Counted from the stretch's first letter, positions 33,468 to 43,136 are shown. The stretch is 50,445 nt of DNA from Candidatus Omnitrophota bacterium (GCA_028716705.1 JAQUPI010000007.1:1-50445), one strand, 5' to 3'. Notes: generated by a model not told the origin, from the sequence alone. Program-made: numbers and translations.

Positions 33468-35168
33468 ATGATAACGGACTTTTCAAAAGATAAACTATCA
33501 GTTAAAATCTTTGACTTTCTGTTGCCTGTAATTTATGGCCTTGCTTTTTATTCTTGGATCATAATCTCAGAAAAGATATTACATAACCTAAACTGCCCGA
33601 ATTACGTCCCCTATCTCTTCTTTCTCCCTGTTGTTGCAATGGAAATCTGGACGGCTTATTATTTATCGCCGAAAGAAAAGATCTTAAAGTTTAAAAAGGA
33701 TTTGAAAATATTCCTGGCTAATATAACTTTTTACAGATTTTTAGTAAAACTTTTTTTGACGGTGATTGGCGTATTAATTTTTGCATTCCGCCATCTACTT
33801 TTTCAATACTTATTTTTCTTTCTATGGGTAATATACCCCCTTCATCCGGATATCTCCGGCTTTGAATGGATGAGCTCCCACAGCCCTTACGTGTTACAGT
33901 CTCTCTGGTTGTTTCCTTACGCCCGGCCGTTTAATTCTTTGATCATACTTATACTGGCGGCATTGCTTTATTTCTTCCTTTGGGTAAAACGAAGGGCGGG
34001 CCGTATATTTTTTAGCATCTCTTTTTTCATTATATTCCTTGCTGTTTCGTATATTTTATTTTATTTCGACGCTGCAGGAGGGCAATCAAAAGAAGAAGTA
34101 ATTAAACAGCCGGGGGTATCGATCATACTGCCTTATGGTAATTTTTATTGCGGAGAACGCCTGCCGCGTTATCCCGCAAGATATATATTACCCTTCAGGT
34201 TCCCCCGCTGCTTACAAGGAGACTGGGAAAAAGCGAAGCTATATGTAAGTTTTGGATCCATCTGGGGCCACCCCTTACATTGCCCCCATTTAATTGCTTG
34301 TGACCTGGATGGAAGGAATTTGCAAACATTTTTATTTTCAGGCAGGCAAGTTGAGCCGTGGCAAAAGACTTTTCGAGAATTTCAGCTAGAGCCTCAGACT
34401 AAAGACTTTTATATATCCAGCTGGTCACAATCTTTCAAAATATACCGCGTTGACCGGACCAGTTTATCGGTTCTTGAAGAGATCCCGTTTGATTACCTGA
34501 AAGAAGAGTTTGTAAATTATAATCTTTTTGATATTGTTTCCGATGAACAAAATAATCGTTTATTTTTCATTACGGGTCAGCCTCCCTTGATGGCCAAGGT
34601 AAATCTTATCGAAAAGACAACGAAAGTCATGAATTTAACAAAAATGGGGATTACCGAATTAGGATCAATTATTCATATCATGCGTTATGATAAAAAGTTA
34701 AATAGGATTTACGCCATTGTAGTGACCGGTGATAAAGGAGGGTTGTTAATCGAAGCTGACCCGGAAAATATGGCGCTTACCCGTATGCTATCCTTGCCCG
34801 GTATTGTCATGGTCTCTTTAGAACTGGATCCGGAAAACAATGAGATCCTGGTAGGGATGGGATTAAAGAAAGCTATATGGGTGATCGACCGTGAAACATT
34901 CAAAATCAAATCCTCGATCCCAATACCCTTCCCCTGTATCCGCCGTTTTGATATCGACAACGAAAACGGATTCCTCTATGTGGTGGATTATTTACATGGC
35001 TATCTTTATGTCATAAGGAGGGATTCCGGAGAAACCGTAACAAGATATAAGGTGGGAAATAAGCCTTTGGGCATGGTTCGAAACGGCTCAACAGTATATG
35101 TCGCTTCAGTTCTTGGAATTATTAAAATCGATACAGCCGATCTTCCTGCTCTCAAACCTGTTAAGTAG
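33468..35168 (+). CDS. Membrane protein with C-terminal beta-propeller-like domain, unknown function
   Basis: 566 residues. The first 200 contain about five or six hydrophobic helices (for example IFLAVSYILFYF near 190-200), followed by a soluble region. The latter half has repeating blade-like segments, such as SLELDPENNEILVGMGLKKAIWVIDRE and FDIDNENGFLYVVDYLHGYLYVIRR, as in NHL/YVTN-type propellers; the end (VGNKPLGMVRNGSTVYVAS) fits the last blade. If the helices anchor it, the propeller would lie outside the cytoplasm. A short Cys-containing stretch (GNFYCGERLPRYP, HPLHCPHLIACD) links the two parts. I do not recognise a named family. It lies between two B12-rSAM genes and may bind or present their product (inference). 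Confidence 0.75.
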   Translation: MITDFSKDKLSVKIFDFLLPVIYGLAFYSWIIISEKILHNLNCPNYVPYLFFLPVVAMEIWTAYYLSPKEKILKFKKDLKIFLANITFYRFLVKLFLTVIGVLIFAFRHLLFQYLFFFLWVIYPLHPDISGFEWMSSHSPYVLQSLWLFPYARPFNSLIILILAALLYFFLWVKRRAGRIFFSISFFIIFLAVSYILFYFDAAGGQSKEEVIKQPGVSIILPYGNFYCGERLPRYPARYILPFRFPRCLQGDWEKAKLYVSFGSIWGHPLHCPHLIACDLDGRNLQTFLFSGRQVEPWQKTFREFQLEPQTKDFYISSWSQSFKIYRVDRTSLSVLEEIPFDYLKEEFVNYNLFDIVSDEQNNRLFFITGQPPLMAKVNLIEKTTKVMNLTKMGITELGSIIHIMRYDKKLNRIYAIVVTGDKGGLLIEADPENMALTRMLSLPGIVMVSLELDPENNEILVGMGLKKAIWVIDRETFKIKSSIPIPFPCIRRFDIDNENGFLYVVDYLHGYLYVIRRDSGETVTRYKVGNKPLGMVRNGSTVYVASVLGIIKIDTADLPALKPVK

Positions 35169-35210
35169 ATTAGTTAAACTGATTAAAGAGAAAAATAACT
35201 TAAATCCCTC

Positions 35211-36953
35211 GTGAGAACTGACTTTATATTGCTTCATCCCCCAACTGTTTACGACTTCAGGAACTTACCGATAATGTATGGCCCTGTAAGTGATGTAGTC
35301 CCCTCAACTCCTATCTTTGAGATGTACCCTATCGGCTTTTTCCGTATCGCAGGATATTTAGAAAAAAACGGGTATAAGGTCAGGGTAATAAACATCGCTT
35401 TCAGGATGTTACATGATCCCAAATTCAATGCGGAGCGGCTCATTAGAAACCTGCGCCCCGCTGCTTTTGGGATAGATCTGCATTGGTTAGCCCATGCCCA
35501 AGGGTGTTTAGAATTGGCTAAATTGATCAAAGCATGCCATCAGAATATACCGGTAATAATAGGCGGGCTCTCCGCCTCCTATTACCATGAAGAACTTATC
35601 AAATGTCCGCAGATAGATTGTATAATCCGGGGCGATGCTGCCGAAGAGCCAACCTTACAGCTGCTGCGCTCATTCAAAAATAATAGGCTGCCTGAAGACG
35701 TACCAAATGTCACATGGAAGGATAAAAATGGCAAAGCCCATATTAATCCCATTTCTTATATACCAGCTAACCTTGACGATGCCCTTATAAGCTATAAGAA
35801 GATTATTCATTCGATAATCCATTCGGTAATTAGATATCGCGATCTATTAAGTTACACACCTTACGCAAATTGGTCAAAGAGCCATCTAGCCGGTATACTG
35901 CTGTCTCATGGTTGTATGTATAACTGTATAACCTGCGGGGGATCATCATTCAGCTCCCAAAGGATCTGTAACCGCAAAGATCCGGTTTACAGGGACCCTG
36001 ACTTGGTAGCGGAAGATATAAAAAGCATAGCGAGCTATATGAAATCATCGATTAGTATATTGGGTAATATTCAAGGAGTTCAATATGGATATGCAAAGAG
36101 ATTGCTAAGAGCGATCAAGCAAAGAAAGATTCGCAACCAGATACGTCTGGAGATCTTTTTGCCCGCGGAGAGAGAATTATTGGAGGAAATAGCCGGCTCT
36201 ATTGAAAACTTCGTCTTTCAGATGTCGCCAGAGTCTCATGATGAGAAGATCCGGAAAGCTTTTGGCAGGCCATATTCCAATGAAGCCTTGGAGAGGATGA
36301 TCAAAACATCGATAGAATTAGGATGCAAGAGGCTCGACCTATTCTTTATGATCGGCCTTCCATATCAAACCCCTGAATCTGTGCAACAAACTATCTCTTA
36401 TTGCCGGACCCTGTTAGAAAAGTATGGTAAGGATAAGAAGATACATCCATATATAGCCCCATTGGCTCCGTTTCTAGACCCCGGGAGTATTGCCTTCGAA
36501 CAACCGGAAAAGTATGGGTATAAGTTATTCTATAAGACATTGGAAGAACATAGGCAGGCATTGTTAGCCCCCAGCTGGAAGTATACTCTTAATTATGAGA
36601 CTGAATGGATGTCGCGCGATCAGATAGTTGAGGCCACATACGAAGCAAACCTCAAGATTAATAGACTAAAAGTAGAATATGGCTTATTAGATGTTCGCAC
36701 TTTTAATAAGCTAGAAGCTCGCATCAATCAAAGCATGGAGATCATGCGTAAGATCGACAGGCTCGTGCTTATAAATGACCAAGGTGAGAAAGCGCGCCAA
36801 ATAGAAAAATTAAAGCTGTCTGGTGCTCCATTGGACATTTCTTCCATCTGCGATAAAAATGAATTACGGGACTTATTACACTGGCCAATTGCGCTATTTA
36901 AACTTAATATCTTAAAGTTAATGCGGGATATGATCTTTTCACTTTCCGCTTAA
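35211..36953 (+). CDS. B12-binding radical SAM protein, Ta0216-like group
   Basis: 580 residues from a GTG start at 35211; the N-terminal FILLHPPTVYDFRN matches the start of this group, although the upstream ribosome-binding site is weak. The cobalamin domain (about 1-185) includes IIGGLSASYYHEELI. The rSAM motif is C235-x3-C239-x2-C242 in SHGCMYNCITCGGS, with the double Gly after the last Cys. QMSPESHDEKIRK, DLFFMIGLPYQTPESV and APFLDPGSIAFEQPEKYGY are distinctive blocks that I associate with the Ta0216-type B12-rSAM family. The same CGGS and SPES layout occurs in the partial gene at the right edge, so the two are homologues. Its 3' end overlaps the convergent sulfatase-like gene by 15 bp. 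Confidence 0.87.
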   Translation: MRTDFILLHPPTVYDFRNLPIMYGPVSDVVPSTPIFEMYPIGFFRIAGYLEKNGYKVRVINIAFRMLHDPKFNAERLIRNLRPAAFGIDLHWLAHAQGCLELAKLIKACHQNIPVIIGGLSASYYHEELIKCPQIDCIIRGDAAEEPTLQLLRSFKNNRLPEDVPNVTWKDKNGKAHINPISYIPANLDDALISYKKIIHSIIHSVIRYRDLLSYTPYANWSKSHLAGILLSHGCMYNCITCGGSSFSSQRICNRKDPVYRDPDLVAEDIKSIASYMKSSISILGNIQGVQYGYAKRLLRAIKQRKIRNQIRLEIFLPAERELLEEIAGSIENFVFQMSPESHDEKIRKAFGRPYSNEALERMIKTSIELGCKRLDLFFMIGLPYQTPESVQQTISYCRTLLEKYGKDKKIHPYIAPLAPFLDPGSIAFEQPEKYGYKLFYKTLEEHRQALLAPSWKYTLNYETEWMSRDQIVEATYEANLKINRLKVEYGLLDVRTFNKLEARINQSMEIMRKIDRLVLINDQGEKARQIEKLKLSGAPLDISSICDKNELRDLLHWPIALFKLNILKLMRDMIFSLSA

Positions 36954-38498
36954 TAGAACTTCGATCTTTTCTTTAAGTTGTTTTGCCGTTTCGCTCTTTA
37001 CCCCTATTAGATTGACTTTCTCCAGCGGATCGCTGGACAAATCGTATAACTCTTCATTTTTCCCGTTCAAGACATAGCTTTCGCCATCCATATTCATATC
37101 TGATATATATTTCCAATTTCCAATCCGGCAGGATATTTTATCATTTTGCGCCTGCGCGTAAATATATCTGCCAGAAAAAACCTGTTTATCTTGTTTCATC
37201 AAGGGAAGCAAACTGATACCCCGCGCATAATCGGGGATTCTTATATTTACTAAATCCAGGACTGTCGGCATTAAGTCGATGCTTTGAACGAGTTCAGTCA
37301 CTTCGAGATATCCGCCGTTTTTTGGCAAGAATATGATAAGAGGGATATGGGTTGCTTCTTCATAAAGGGTACCGCCGTGTTCGATTGAGCCATGTTCAAA
37401 GAATTCCTCTCCGTGGTCCGAAGTGATAACAACGACCGTTTTCTCAAGTAAGCCGGAATTTTCTAATTCCTCGATCAATATCCCCAGCGTTTCGTCCATT
37501 TCATGGATCTCTGCGTCGTACAGGGCTTTTACATATTCCATATCGGACTTATTGGATGTATCTATACTTTCCCAGAAGATCCTGTCAAACAACATAGGCA
37601 AAGATTGGAGGCAATCCGCTTGAAGTTCCTTGAACCTGCGCATTATATCCTGATAATCTTGCCCCTTTAAATTATCAATATCATATTGTTGCAGGAAAAG
37701 ATGCTTATTCTTTTCTATCGAGCTCTCAAGGAAGATAAGAGAAGGATTGTTGATTATCCTTTTGATAGTTTTCTGAAATAACTTCTTATAACTGTTCGGT
37801 ATGGCCTCGCTGATCTTATCAGTGAACATGAGGATGCTTTCATCTGAGGCAAAATAAGGGGAGTGGACCCTGTCCGTATACAACGCCATAAAAAACTTCT
37901 TATCCCGGTTATCCTTATTTTTTATCCAGGCAAAGGCGTTGTCCCAGGCGATGTCTTTTCTTCCTTCGGGAAGCTCAAAGAAAGGCGTGTCGGGAAGATG
38001 GCTGTATTTTTCGTCAAAACCTCTTCCTGTACCGCGGGATATATCTACCCAGGGATTATCCAAAGGCCCGATCCATACTGTTTTGTAGCCGTTTTCTCTT
38101 AAGATCTGGGTCAAAGTCGAGTTTTTTATGTTCAGGCTCGTCGACTCCAAAGGAGAGAATACCCTGTGCTCATGGGGATGCATGGAAGTAAATAATGACA
38201 TCTGGCTTGATAAAGTAATCGAACTCTGGCTGTGGTTATTCTTAAAAACAAAAGATCTTCCTGCCAATCTATCGGTGTTGGGGCTTGTATTGCGAGAATA
38301 TCCGTAACATCCGAGGTGGTCGGATCTTAGCGGCCCCAGAGAAATAAGGACTATATTGTATCCCTTATAATTGAAGAGTTCCCGGAAATTACTTTCACTT
38401 CCGCGACTGGAATAAAGAAGGCTGAAAAGCAATAAGAAGAACGCGAATGCATAAATGATTTTCCGTAATTTGATTTTCACGCTTTTTAAAAGGATCAC
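36939..38498 (-). CDS. Sulfatase/alkaline-phosphatase-fold membrane-anchored protein with altered active site
   Basis: 519 residues from a GTG at 38498, which overlaps the upstream stop as GTGA; a GTG at 38528 gives ten more residues and a 34-nt overlap. A membrane anchor (about 14-30) precedes a large periplasmic-type domain. The family is recognisable from LGPLRSDHLGCYGYSRNTSPNTDRLA and from ITSDHGEEFFEHGSIEHGG, which carries metal ligands. However, Gly sits where an Asp ligand usually lies in xDTLRADH, and the nucleophile region reads TLSSQMSLFTS, with neither the Cys/Ser of formylglycine sulfatases nor the Pro/Arg that follow. Thr95 could be a nucleophile as in phosphoethanolamine or LTA synthases. 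It may be a phosphotransferase, a changed sulfatase, or inactive. Confidence 0.82.
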   Translation of the reverse strand: MILLKSVKIKLRKIIYAFAFFLLLFSLLYSSRGSESNFRELFNYKGYNIVLISLGPLRSDHLGCYGYSRNTSPNTDRLAGRSFVFKNNHSQSSITLSSQMSLFTSMHPHEHRVFSPLESTSLNIKNSTLTQILRENGYKTVWIGPLDNPWVDISRGTGRGFDEKYSHLPDTPFFELPEGRKDIAWDNAFAWIKNKDNRDKKFFMALYTDRVHSPYFASDESILMFTDKISEAIPNSYKKLFQKTIKRIINNPSLIFLESSIEKNKHLFLQQYDIDNLKGQDYQDIMRRFKELQADCLQSLPMLFDRIFWESIDTSNKSDMEYVKALYDAEIHEMDETLGILIEELENSGLLEKTVVVITSDHGEEFFEHGSIEHGGTLYEEATHIPLIIFLPKNGGYLEVTELVQSIDLMPTVLDLVNIRIPDYARGISLLPLMKQDKQVFSGRYIYAQAQNDKISCRIGNWKYISDMNMDGESYVLNGKNEELYDLSSDPLEKVNLIGVKSETAKQLKEKIEVLLSGK

Positions 38499-39271
38499 CA
38501 ATATCCGCTTTTCCTGATCCTGTTCCACTTTTCCAAGTGCTGGCTGTTTACTTCAATGCGTTCTACGGTATCTATTCTTTGTCCGGTTAAATATTTTAAA
38601 GCGTCTTGCAGATATTGCCTATCTTTTGCAAAGTATTCTATGCAGTCTATTTTATTTTTGGCTTCGGCCATTTTCCCGCGCAATATCTCCGCGGGTTCGA
38701 GGCTCAGCTTATCATCATCGCTGGATATAATGACCAATATGCCGGAGGATATTTTGCCATAATCGGCGGTATTAACTGAAGCATGGACCTTATTATACAA
38801 TGCCGGATCATAAAAAGGAGCGCCGAAATCCATAAGGATCATAGACCTGATATTTGAGGGATGCATGCTGTTAAAAGCCGCCAGTGAACCCAGGCAAAAA
38901 CCGATCACATGGATGTTATTCTTATCGACCGCCGGGTCCCTGAGCGCCTTTTCCAGTGTTTTTTTGCAGCTATATTCTGCTTCGTCAAGGGCTTTTAACG
39001 GGTCTTGCGAAACAGGTTTTCTTTCGGGGACCCAGACAAGGAATCCCGCATCCGATAAGACCCGGGAAATCTCTTGACGAGTGAATGGTTCATTTTTTTC
39101 ATAGCCCTGTCCCTCGAGGTAAATCACTAGTGGGTATTTATCAAGCTGTCTGGAAGGCCTGGTTACGGCCATATCAGGTCCGCAGCCGCTTAAGGAACAA
39201 ACGGTAATAAATAAAATAATTGCTTTCTTTTTTACCGACAGCCGATAAAAACGGCCATGCGAATATGTCAT
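38495..39271 (-). CDS. Dienelactone-hydrolase-like lipoprotein (alpha/beta hydrolase)
   Basis: 258 residues. A signal sequence with basic RLSVKKKA, a hydrophobic core and the lipobox LSGC (C30) predicts a lipoprotein. The fold is indicated by YPLVIYLEGQGY, the nucleophile elbow GFCLGS with C126 (Cys nucleophile as in dienelactone hydrolases), and ILVIISSDDDKL for the acid region; the catalytic His is less clear. It probably hydrolyses an ester or lactone outside the cytoplasm. The start overlaps the SGNH gene's stop as ATGA, so the two are coupled and may act on the same acylated glycan. The substrate is unknown. Confidence 0.8.
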   Translation of the reverse strand: MTYSHGRFYRLSVKKKAIILFITVCSLSGCGPDMAVTRPSRQLDKYPLVIYLEGQGYEKNEPFTRQEISRVLSDAGFLVWVPERKPVSQDPLKALDEAEYSCKKTLEKALRDPAVDKNNIHVIGFCLGSLAAFNSMHPSNIRSMILMDFGAPFYDPALYNKVHASVNTADYGKISSGILVIISSDDDKLSLEPAEILRGKMAEAKNKIDCIEYFAKDRQYLQDALKYLTGQRIDTVERIEVNSQHLEKWNRIRKSGYW

Positions 39272-40275
39272 TTTTGGCCTCTAAGGAAAGAAAGTATTTT
39301 CTGCGCGTACATCTTGTTGGCATTAACATTGGGGTGATTATCAAAAGGCAGATTGGTATTCTCCTTTGCACCCAGATCCACTGTGATATTAGTGTTCGAG
39401 ATACCTTGGTCTTCGCAGTATTCCAGCATATCTTTCGTCGCCGGGTCAGAAACTATACCTGCGACCACGAACTTCACGTTGTGATCTTTGCATAAATTAT
39501 AGAATTTCTTTATCAACGCCTTGGAGATATCATGGCTGTGGATAAAAAAATCCTCTATTTTACTATACGGCTCTTCCAGCCAGCTGATGAATGCTGAATG
39601 CCGCGTTAAGGGCAGCTCCTTGTAAACAAATTCACTCATATACCTGCGTAAATTCCCGTTACGGTCGAACCTGGCATAAGGATAAAACAAGGGGCCAAGA
39701 TGGCTAACGGGCACAAGTGTCTTCCTGAAAGACCTTAAACAGGAGTTTCTCGGGTCATGAAACGATGCATACGCGACAATGATTACTTCAGGAATATTTC
39801 TTTTCTTAATAGCTTCCTCGAATTGTATCAACGACTGTAATGTACTGTAGCCTTCCTGCCCGAAGTTAATGATTTCATAATCAGGCATCATTTCCTGCAA
39901 TAGCCAGGGGAAAGTTTCGTAATCATTGACTATGCCATAAGTAAAAGAGCAGCCGAAGATCCAGATCTCATCCTTATTGCCGTTGGTTTCATATGTTTCT
40001 AAGGGATGGGTAATCCTCAAGTGATTATCTAAATTTGTAGCAGTAAAAGAGAAGGCTTCGTTTATGACCATTTTGCGTTTTCCCGGGGCATGCGCGTATC
40101 CGAGCTTTTCGTGCCCGATGACCCACTTATTTTCCGGCTCTACCCTGATATTTGCCGGTTTCGGGTCCCAAGGTTTCTGCCCTGAAGCCCTTAAAATGAT
40201 CTCAGCACAAAAAAAGATCAAGCATCCTAAAAACATGGCTTTTAAAAACCGGAGCAAGGACGATTTGCTATTCAT
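39268..40275 (-). CDS. SGNH-fold hydrolase, membrane-anchored
   Basis: 335 residues from the ATG at 40275, chosen because GAGGTG lies about 5 nt upstream and the start overlaps the preceding stop by 8 nt; a start 39 nt earlier is less likely. A hydrophobic segment at residues 10-28 is a probable signal anchor. SGNH motifs: FGCSFTYG with S110 (Cys in place of Asp after Gly), a NFGQEGYST Gly block, and DNHPN at the C-terminal Asp/His block. The enzyme would remove or transfer acetyl or acyl groups on an envelope glycan. It resembles the SGNH protein of the left operon in the GxSxTYG block but lacks the TPR insert. Confidence 0.85.
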   Translation of the reverse strand: MNSKSSLLRFLKAMFLGCLIFFCAEIILRASGQKPWDPKPANIRVEPENKWVIGHEKLGYAHAPGKRKMVINEAFSFTATNLDNHLRITHPLETYETNGNKDEIWIFGCSFTYGIVNDYETFPWLLQEMMPDYEIINFGQEGYSTLQSLIQFEEAIKKRNIPEVIIVAYASFHDPRNSCLRSFRKTLVPVSHLGPLFYPYARFDRNGNLRRYMSEFVYKELPLTRHSAFISWLEEPYSKIEDFFIHSHDISKALIKKFYNLCKDHNVKFVVAGIVSDPATKDMLEYCEDQGISNTNITVDLGAKENTNLPFDNHPNVNANKMYAQKILSFLRGQK

Positions 40276-41950
40276 TAACACCTCTTTTTTTATAGACGTA
40301 TACCGGGCTTTCATCCGGTACTGCGGTCTTTAATATGAGACTGTACGCTCCTGCGATATCGGGGGCGATGTATTCCAAGCTTTTAACGCTGATTATAAAA
40401 TCAAGCTTGGCCGAATGCATCCAATCTTTGTTGCTGTAAAGCAGGCTTATAACCTTATAAGGTAACCTCGCCGCGTTCACGAAGTATTCCACCGCAGAAT
40501 TATTGACGACCATGAAGTTATCGCGCCAAAAATCGCCTAAAGTCCCGGGGTCCGGGTCAAACCAAGCTACCCTTTCACAGTCAATAGCCGCGTCGGTAAC
40601 ACCTATTTCCGAATATTTGCTCCCGGGATTATTCAGTTCTATAGCTTCGATTATTTGTTCCAGTTTCCAGTCGCCTTTTCTGGGAAAATGATAAAAGAAT
40701 TCCCCAATGGGAAGTATGTGGCAGCTCTGGCTAAAGTCAAAGGATGTTTGTCTTTTAAAAAAACTGTCGCGGATTTTTATTGACGTTGGGAAACTAACCC
40801 GCATTTTTGTTTCTTCGGGTGAAGTATAGGATATGATCCCGTACTGGATCAGCGCCAAAACAACGGTCAACAGGATCGCGGACCTTTTCAGGAATTGATT
40901 TTTTATTTTTAATATGCCCGCCCCTGAAATGAGGGCTATAGGCAGTAAAGCGGGTATGGTGTCGGTCATGTACCTGACGCCGGCAAATATAAATAAGGCG
41001 TAAGGGAGAATGAACCACAATAAGAAGATTAAGAAAGATTTAGCTTTATTTTTCAATAAAAAAACTGAGCCTATAAGAAATAGGGCTGTAAAGAACGGGG
41101 CTATCTGGTCAAATGTCAAAAGCTTGGCGTAGTAAGTGACCGATGAAAGGATGGTTGAAGGGCCGAAGAGATGTGTTTTCGCGTATTGGTACTTATTCCA
41201 GGCGGATTGAAGTTCAAAAAGCTTAGGCAAGTGCCAAATACCGGCTATGATCGCGGCCAAAACCAGCGCAACCCCCAGATTAAACACCGATTTTTTGCGC
41301 AAATGGATAGATTCACGGTTAAAAACAATATTTATTACAGCCATGGCCAAAGGAGCGACAAGAAAGATTACAAAAGTTTGCTTGGTTAATATCCCGATCC
41401 CCAGGGATACGCCAAACAGCGCGGAATAACCGCTGCGCCTGAGATTATCTGAATAAACCAGGCAACAAAGGCTAAAGCCAACCATCGCAAGCAGGGCAAA
41501 ATCGAGCAGGAATGTCCTGGATAATCCAAAAACATAGGGATACATCGATAATATAAAGGCGGCGAACAGTCCGGTATACTTGTCTTCGTATTTGCGGCCG
41601 ATAAAATATACTGAAAAAAACAATGCTGCCGCAAAAACCATATTCGTCATCACTAAAGCGATTATGGAGTGTCCGATCACAAGGCTCATTAGCGCAGCGC
41701 AAAAGGTAAAAAATGGGGGGTACATTTTATCCACATCAAGCAGCCTTAGGAAAATATCCGGGGAGGGGCTGGTCAATATCTCTGAGTATTTCAAACTGCT
41801 TAAAAGATGGAAGGCCTCATCCGAGGTAGGCGGCAGATCATCCAATTTAAGCCAGATGGAGTTGTTTATGCCGTAAAATAAAAGGAGCAGGGATATAACA
41901 AAAAACCAAGACCTGTTTCCGGCAAAAGTCTTTTTTACTGGGATCGGCAT
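40268..41950 (-). CDS. GT39-like polytopic membrane glycosyltransferase (ArnT/PMT superfamily)
   Basis: 560 residues. About ten hydrophobic helices in the first 370 residues are followed by a soluble domain. In the first extracytoplasmic loop TSDEAFH carries D44-E45, the acidic pair typical of GT39/GT83 enzymes. YPYVFGLSRTFLLDFAL and GIGILTKQT fit later conserved loops. These enzymes use a polyprenyl-phosphate sugar donor on the outer face of the membrane to glycosylate lipid A, glycans or proteins. It is the third GT39-like protein of this operon counted from the right edge and follows the U32-like gene by 13 nt. Acceptor and sugar are unknown. Confidence 0.87.
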   Translation of the reverse strand: MPIPVKKTFAGNRSWFFVISLLLLFYGINNSIWLKLDDLPPTSDEAFHLLSSLKYSEILTSPSPDIFLRLLDVDKMYPPFFTFCAALMSLVIGHSIIALVMTNMVFAAALFFSVYFIGRKYEDKYTGLFAAFILSMYPYVFGLSRTFLLDFALLAMVGFSLCCLVYSDNLRRSGYSALFGVSLGIGILTKQTFVIFLVAPLAMAVINIVFNRESIHLRKKSVFNLGVALVLAAIIAGIWHLPKLFELQSAWNKYQYAKTHLFGPSTILSSVTYYAKLLTFDQIAPFFTALFLIGSVFLLKNKAKSFLIFLLWFILPYALFIFAGVRYMTDTIPALLPIALISGAGILKIKNQFLKRSAILLTVVLALIQYGIISYTSPEETKMRVSFPTSIKIRDSFFKRQTSFDFSQSCHILPIGEFFYHFPRKGDWKLEQIIEAIELNNPGSKYSEIGVTDAAIDCERVAWFDPDPGTLGDFWRDNFMVVNNSAVEYFVNAARLPYKVISLLYSNKDWMHSAKLDFIISVKSLEYIAPDIAGAYSLILKTAVPDESPVYVYKKRGVNE

Positions 41951-41963
41951 TTATAATATGCTT

Positions 41964-43136
41964 TTACCTGTATTTAAATATATTCCCGGATATAAGGCCG
42001 TTTAAAAAATCCTGATGCAGGCCTTTGGCTTTATGCGCGGATCCGCTGTTTATTTTTACCGCCTTTTTCGCCGCCTCATGACAGTAGCCGCATATCCGGC
42101 ACGATCTTGACTCGCAATTCTCCTTTAAGAAAAATTCGATAAAACCGTCTAAGGCGCGGTTTTCGATATAAACGTCAAAATCGTTCATAATGGATTTTAC
42201 CCGGTAAAGCTTGAAAACATTCACGTAAAACGGCCTGAAAAAATACCTTATCTTGCTTAACAGGTCGGACCTGGAAACCGCCAAATTAGCGGAAGGGTGA
42301 GGAAGCAGGTCCAGGAGGTTTCCGTCGTAGCGGTTTTTCGCATAAGCGCCTGCTATGCGTAATATAGCCTCCGTGGTCATTCCCCGGTCGATTATCTTAA
42401 GCACGTCCACTCCCGCCTCTTCATAATATGGCACGTCCTCCGGCCTGATCCATGATGCCCGTATGAAATTAACGGGCTCGCTTATCCTTTTTAAACGGCA
42501 AGCTATCATGCAGTAATCAAGAAAGTAGTTTCCGAGGGTATTTTGCGAGGCGTGGGCGCTGACATTGGCATGATAAAAGTAATTGGGACAATGGAAAAAA
42601 CAGTCTTCGTTCGCGACCAGCTTTATCCCGCACTTTACGTTCTTTCTTATTTCTCTTATGGCGGGAAAATTCCTGTTGAGGTCTATCTGGGAAAGGGCGA
42701 TCTCGTCTGCCCCGAGATCTTCCCACGCTTTGGCCTGGGCAATCGAATGGATCTGCGTCATGCTGGAAATGGTCATCCTGAAAGCATAATTTTTCTTTAT
42801 CAGCTCCGCGAGATAGGGCGAGGAGACGCTGACCGTATCCACTCCTATGCGGTCCAGCCAATCAAGCAGGCTCCTTATCTTCTTTTGGCCTGAGCGTATC
42901 CATTCCCTGTTACCCAGGCAGGATGCGTTGAGAAGATAATTAAAATTGATGCCGTATTTTTTAGCCTCTCTGACGCAAGAAGATATTTTTTCCCTGGAAA
43001 CATACGGGTTTATGCAGGAGGCCCTTCCTCCCCCCAGAAAATCCTGGGAAAGTTTCCCGTATATTTCCGTTATTTTTTCCTTGTCCAACCTTTTTAATAA
43101 ATCAGCCTGACCGTTGAACGGAATAGAAAATTTCAT
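41964..43136 (-). CDS. U32 peptidase-like iron-sulfur protein
   Basis: 390 residues. The sequence follows the U32 family barrel: GGGRAS near the start, TISSMTQIHSIAQAK, then LGADEIALSQIDLNRN and NEDCFFHCPNYFYHAN. Cysteines in EDCFFHC, DYCMIAC and the later CRICGYC could bind an iron-sulfur cluster, as shown for UbiU/UbiV, which hydroxylate ubiquinone precursors without oxygen. Despite the family name, many members are not proteases. The C-terminal CESRSCRICGYCH stretch gives an additional Cys-rich motif. Its start overlaps a 32-residue ORF as ATGA. In this context an oxygen-independent hydroxylation of a lipid or sugar intermediate is plausible (inference). Confidence 0.85.
   Translation of the reverse strand: MKFSIPFNGQADLLKRLDKEKITEIYGKLSQDFLGGGRASCINPYVSREKISSCVREAKKYGINFNYLLNASCLGNREWIRSGQKKIRSLLDWLDRIGVDTVSVSSPYLAELIKKNYAFRMTISSMTQIHSIAQAKAWEDLGADEIALSQIDLNRNFPAIREIRKNVKCGIKLVANEDCFFHCPNYFYHANVSAHASQNTLGNYFLDYCMIACRLKRISEPVNFIRASWIRPEDVPYYEEAGVDVLKIIDRGMTTEAILRIAGAYAKNRYDGNLLDLLPHPSANLAVSRSDLLSKIRYFFRPFYVNVFKLYRVKSIMNDFDVYIENRALDGFIEFFLKENCESRSCRICGYCHEAAKKAVKINSGSAHKAKGLHQDFLNGLISGNIFKYR

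Noticed and set aside
36930-36960. Bidirectional terminator between the convergent genes
   Set aside because: The two coding regions overlap by 15 bp and no GC-rich hairpin followed by a T-tract is visible there.
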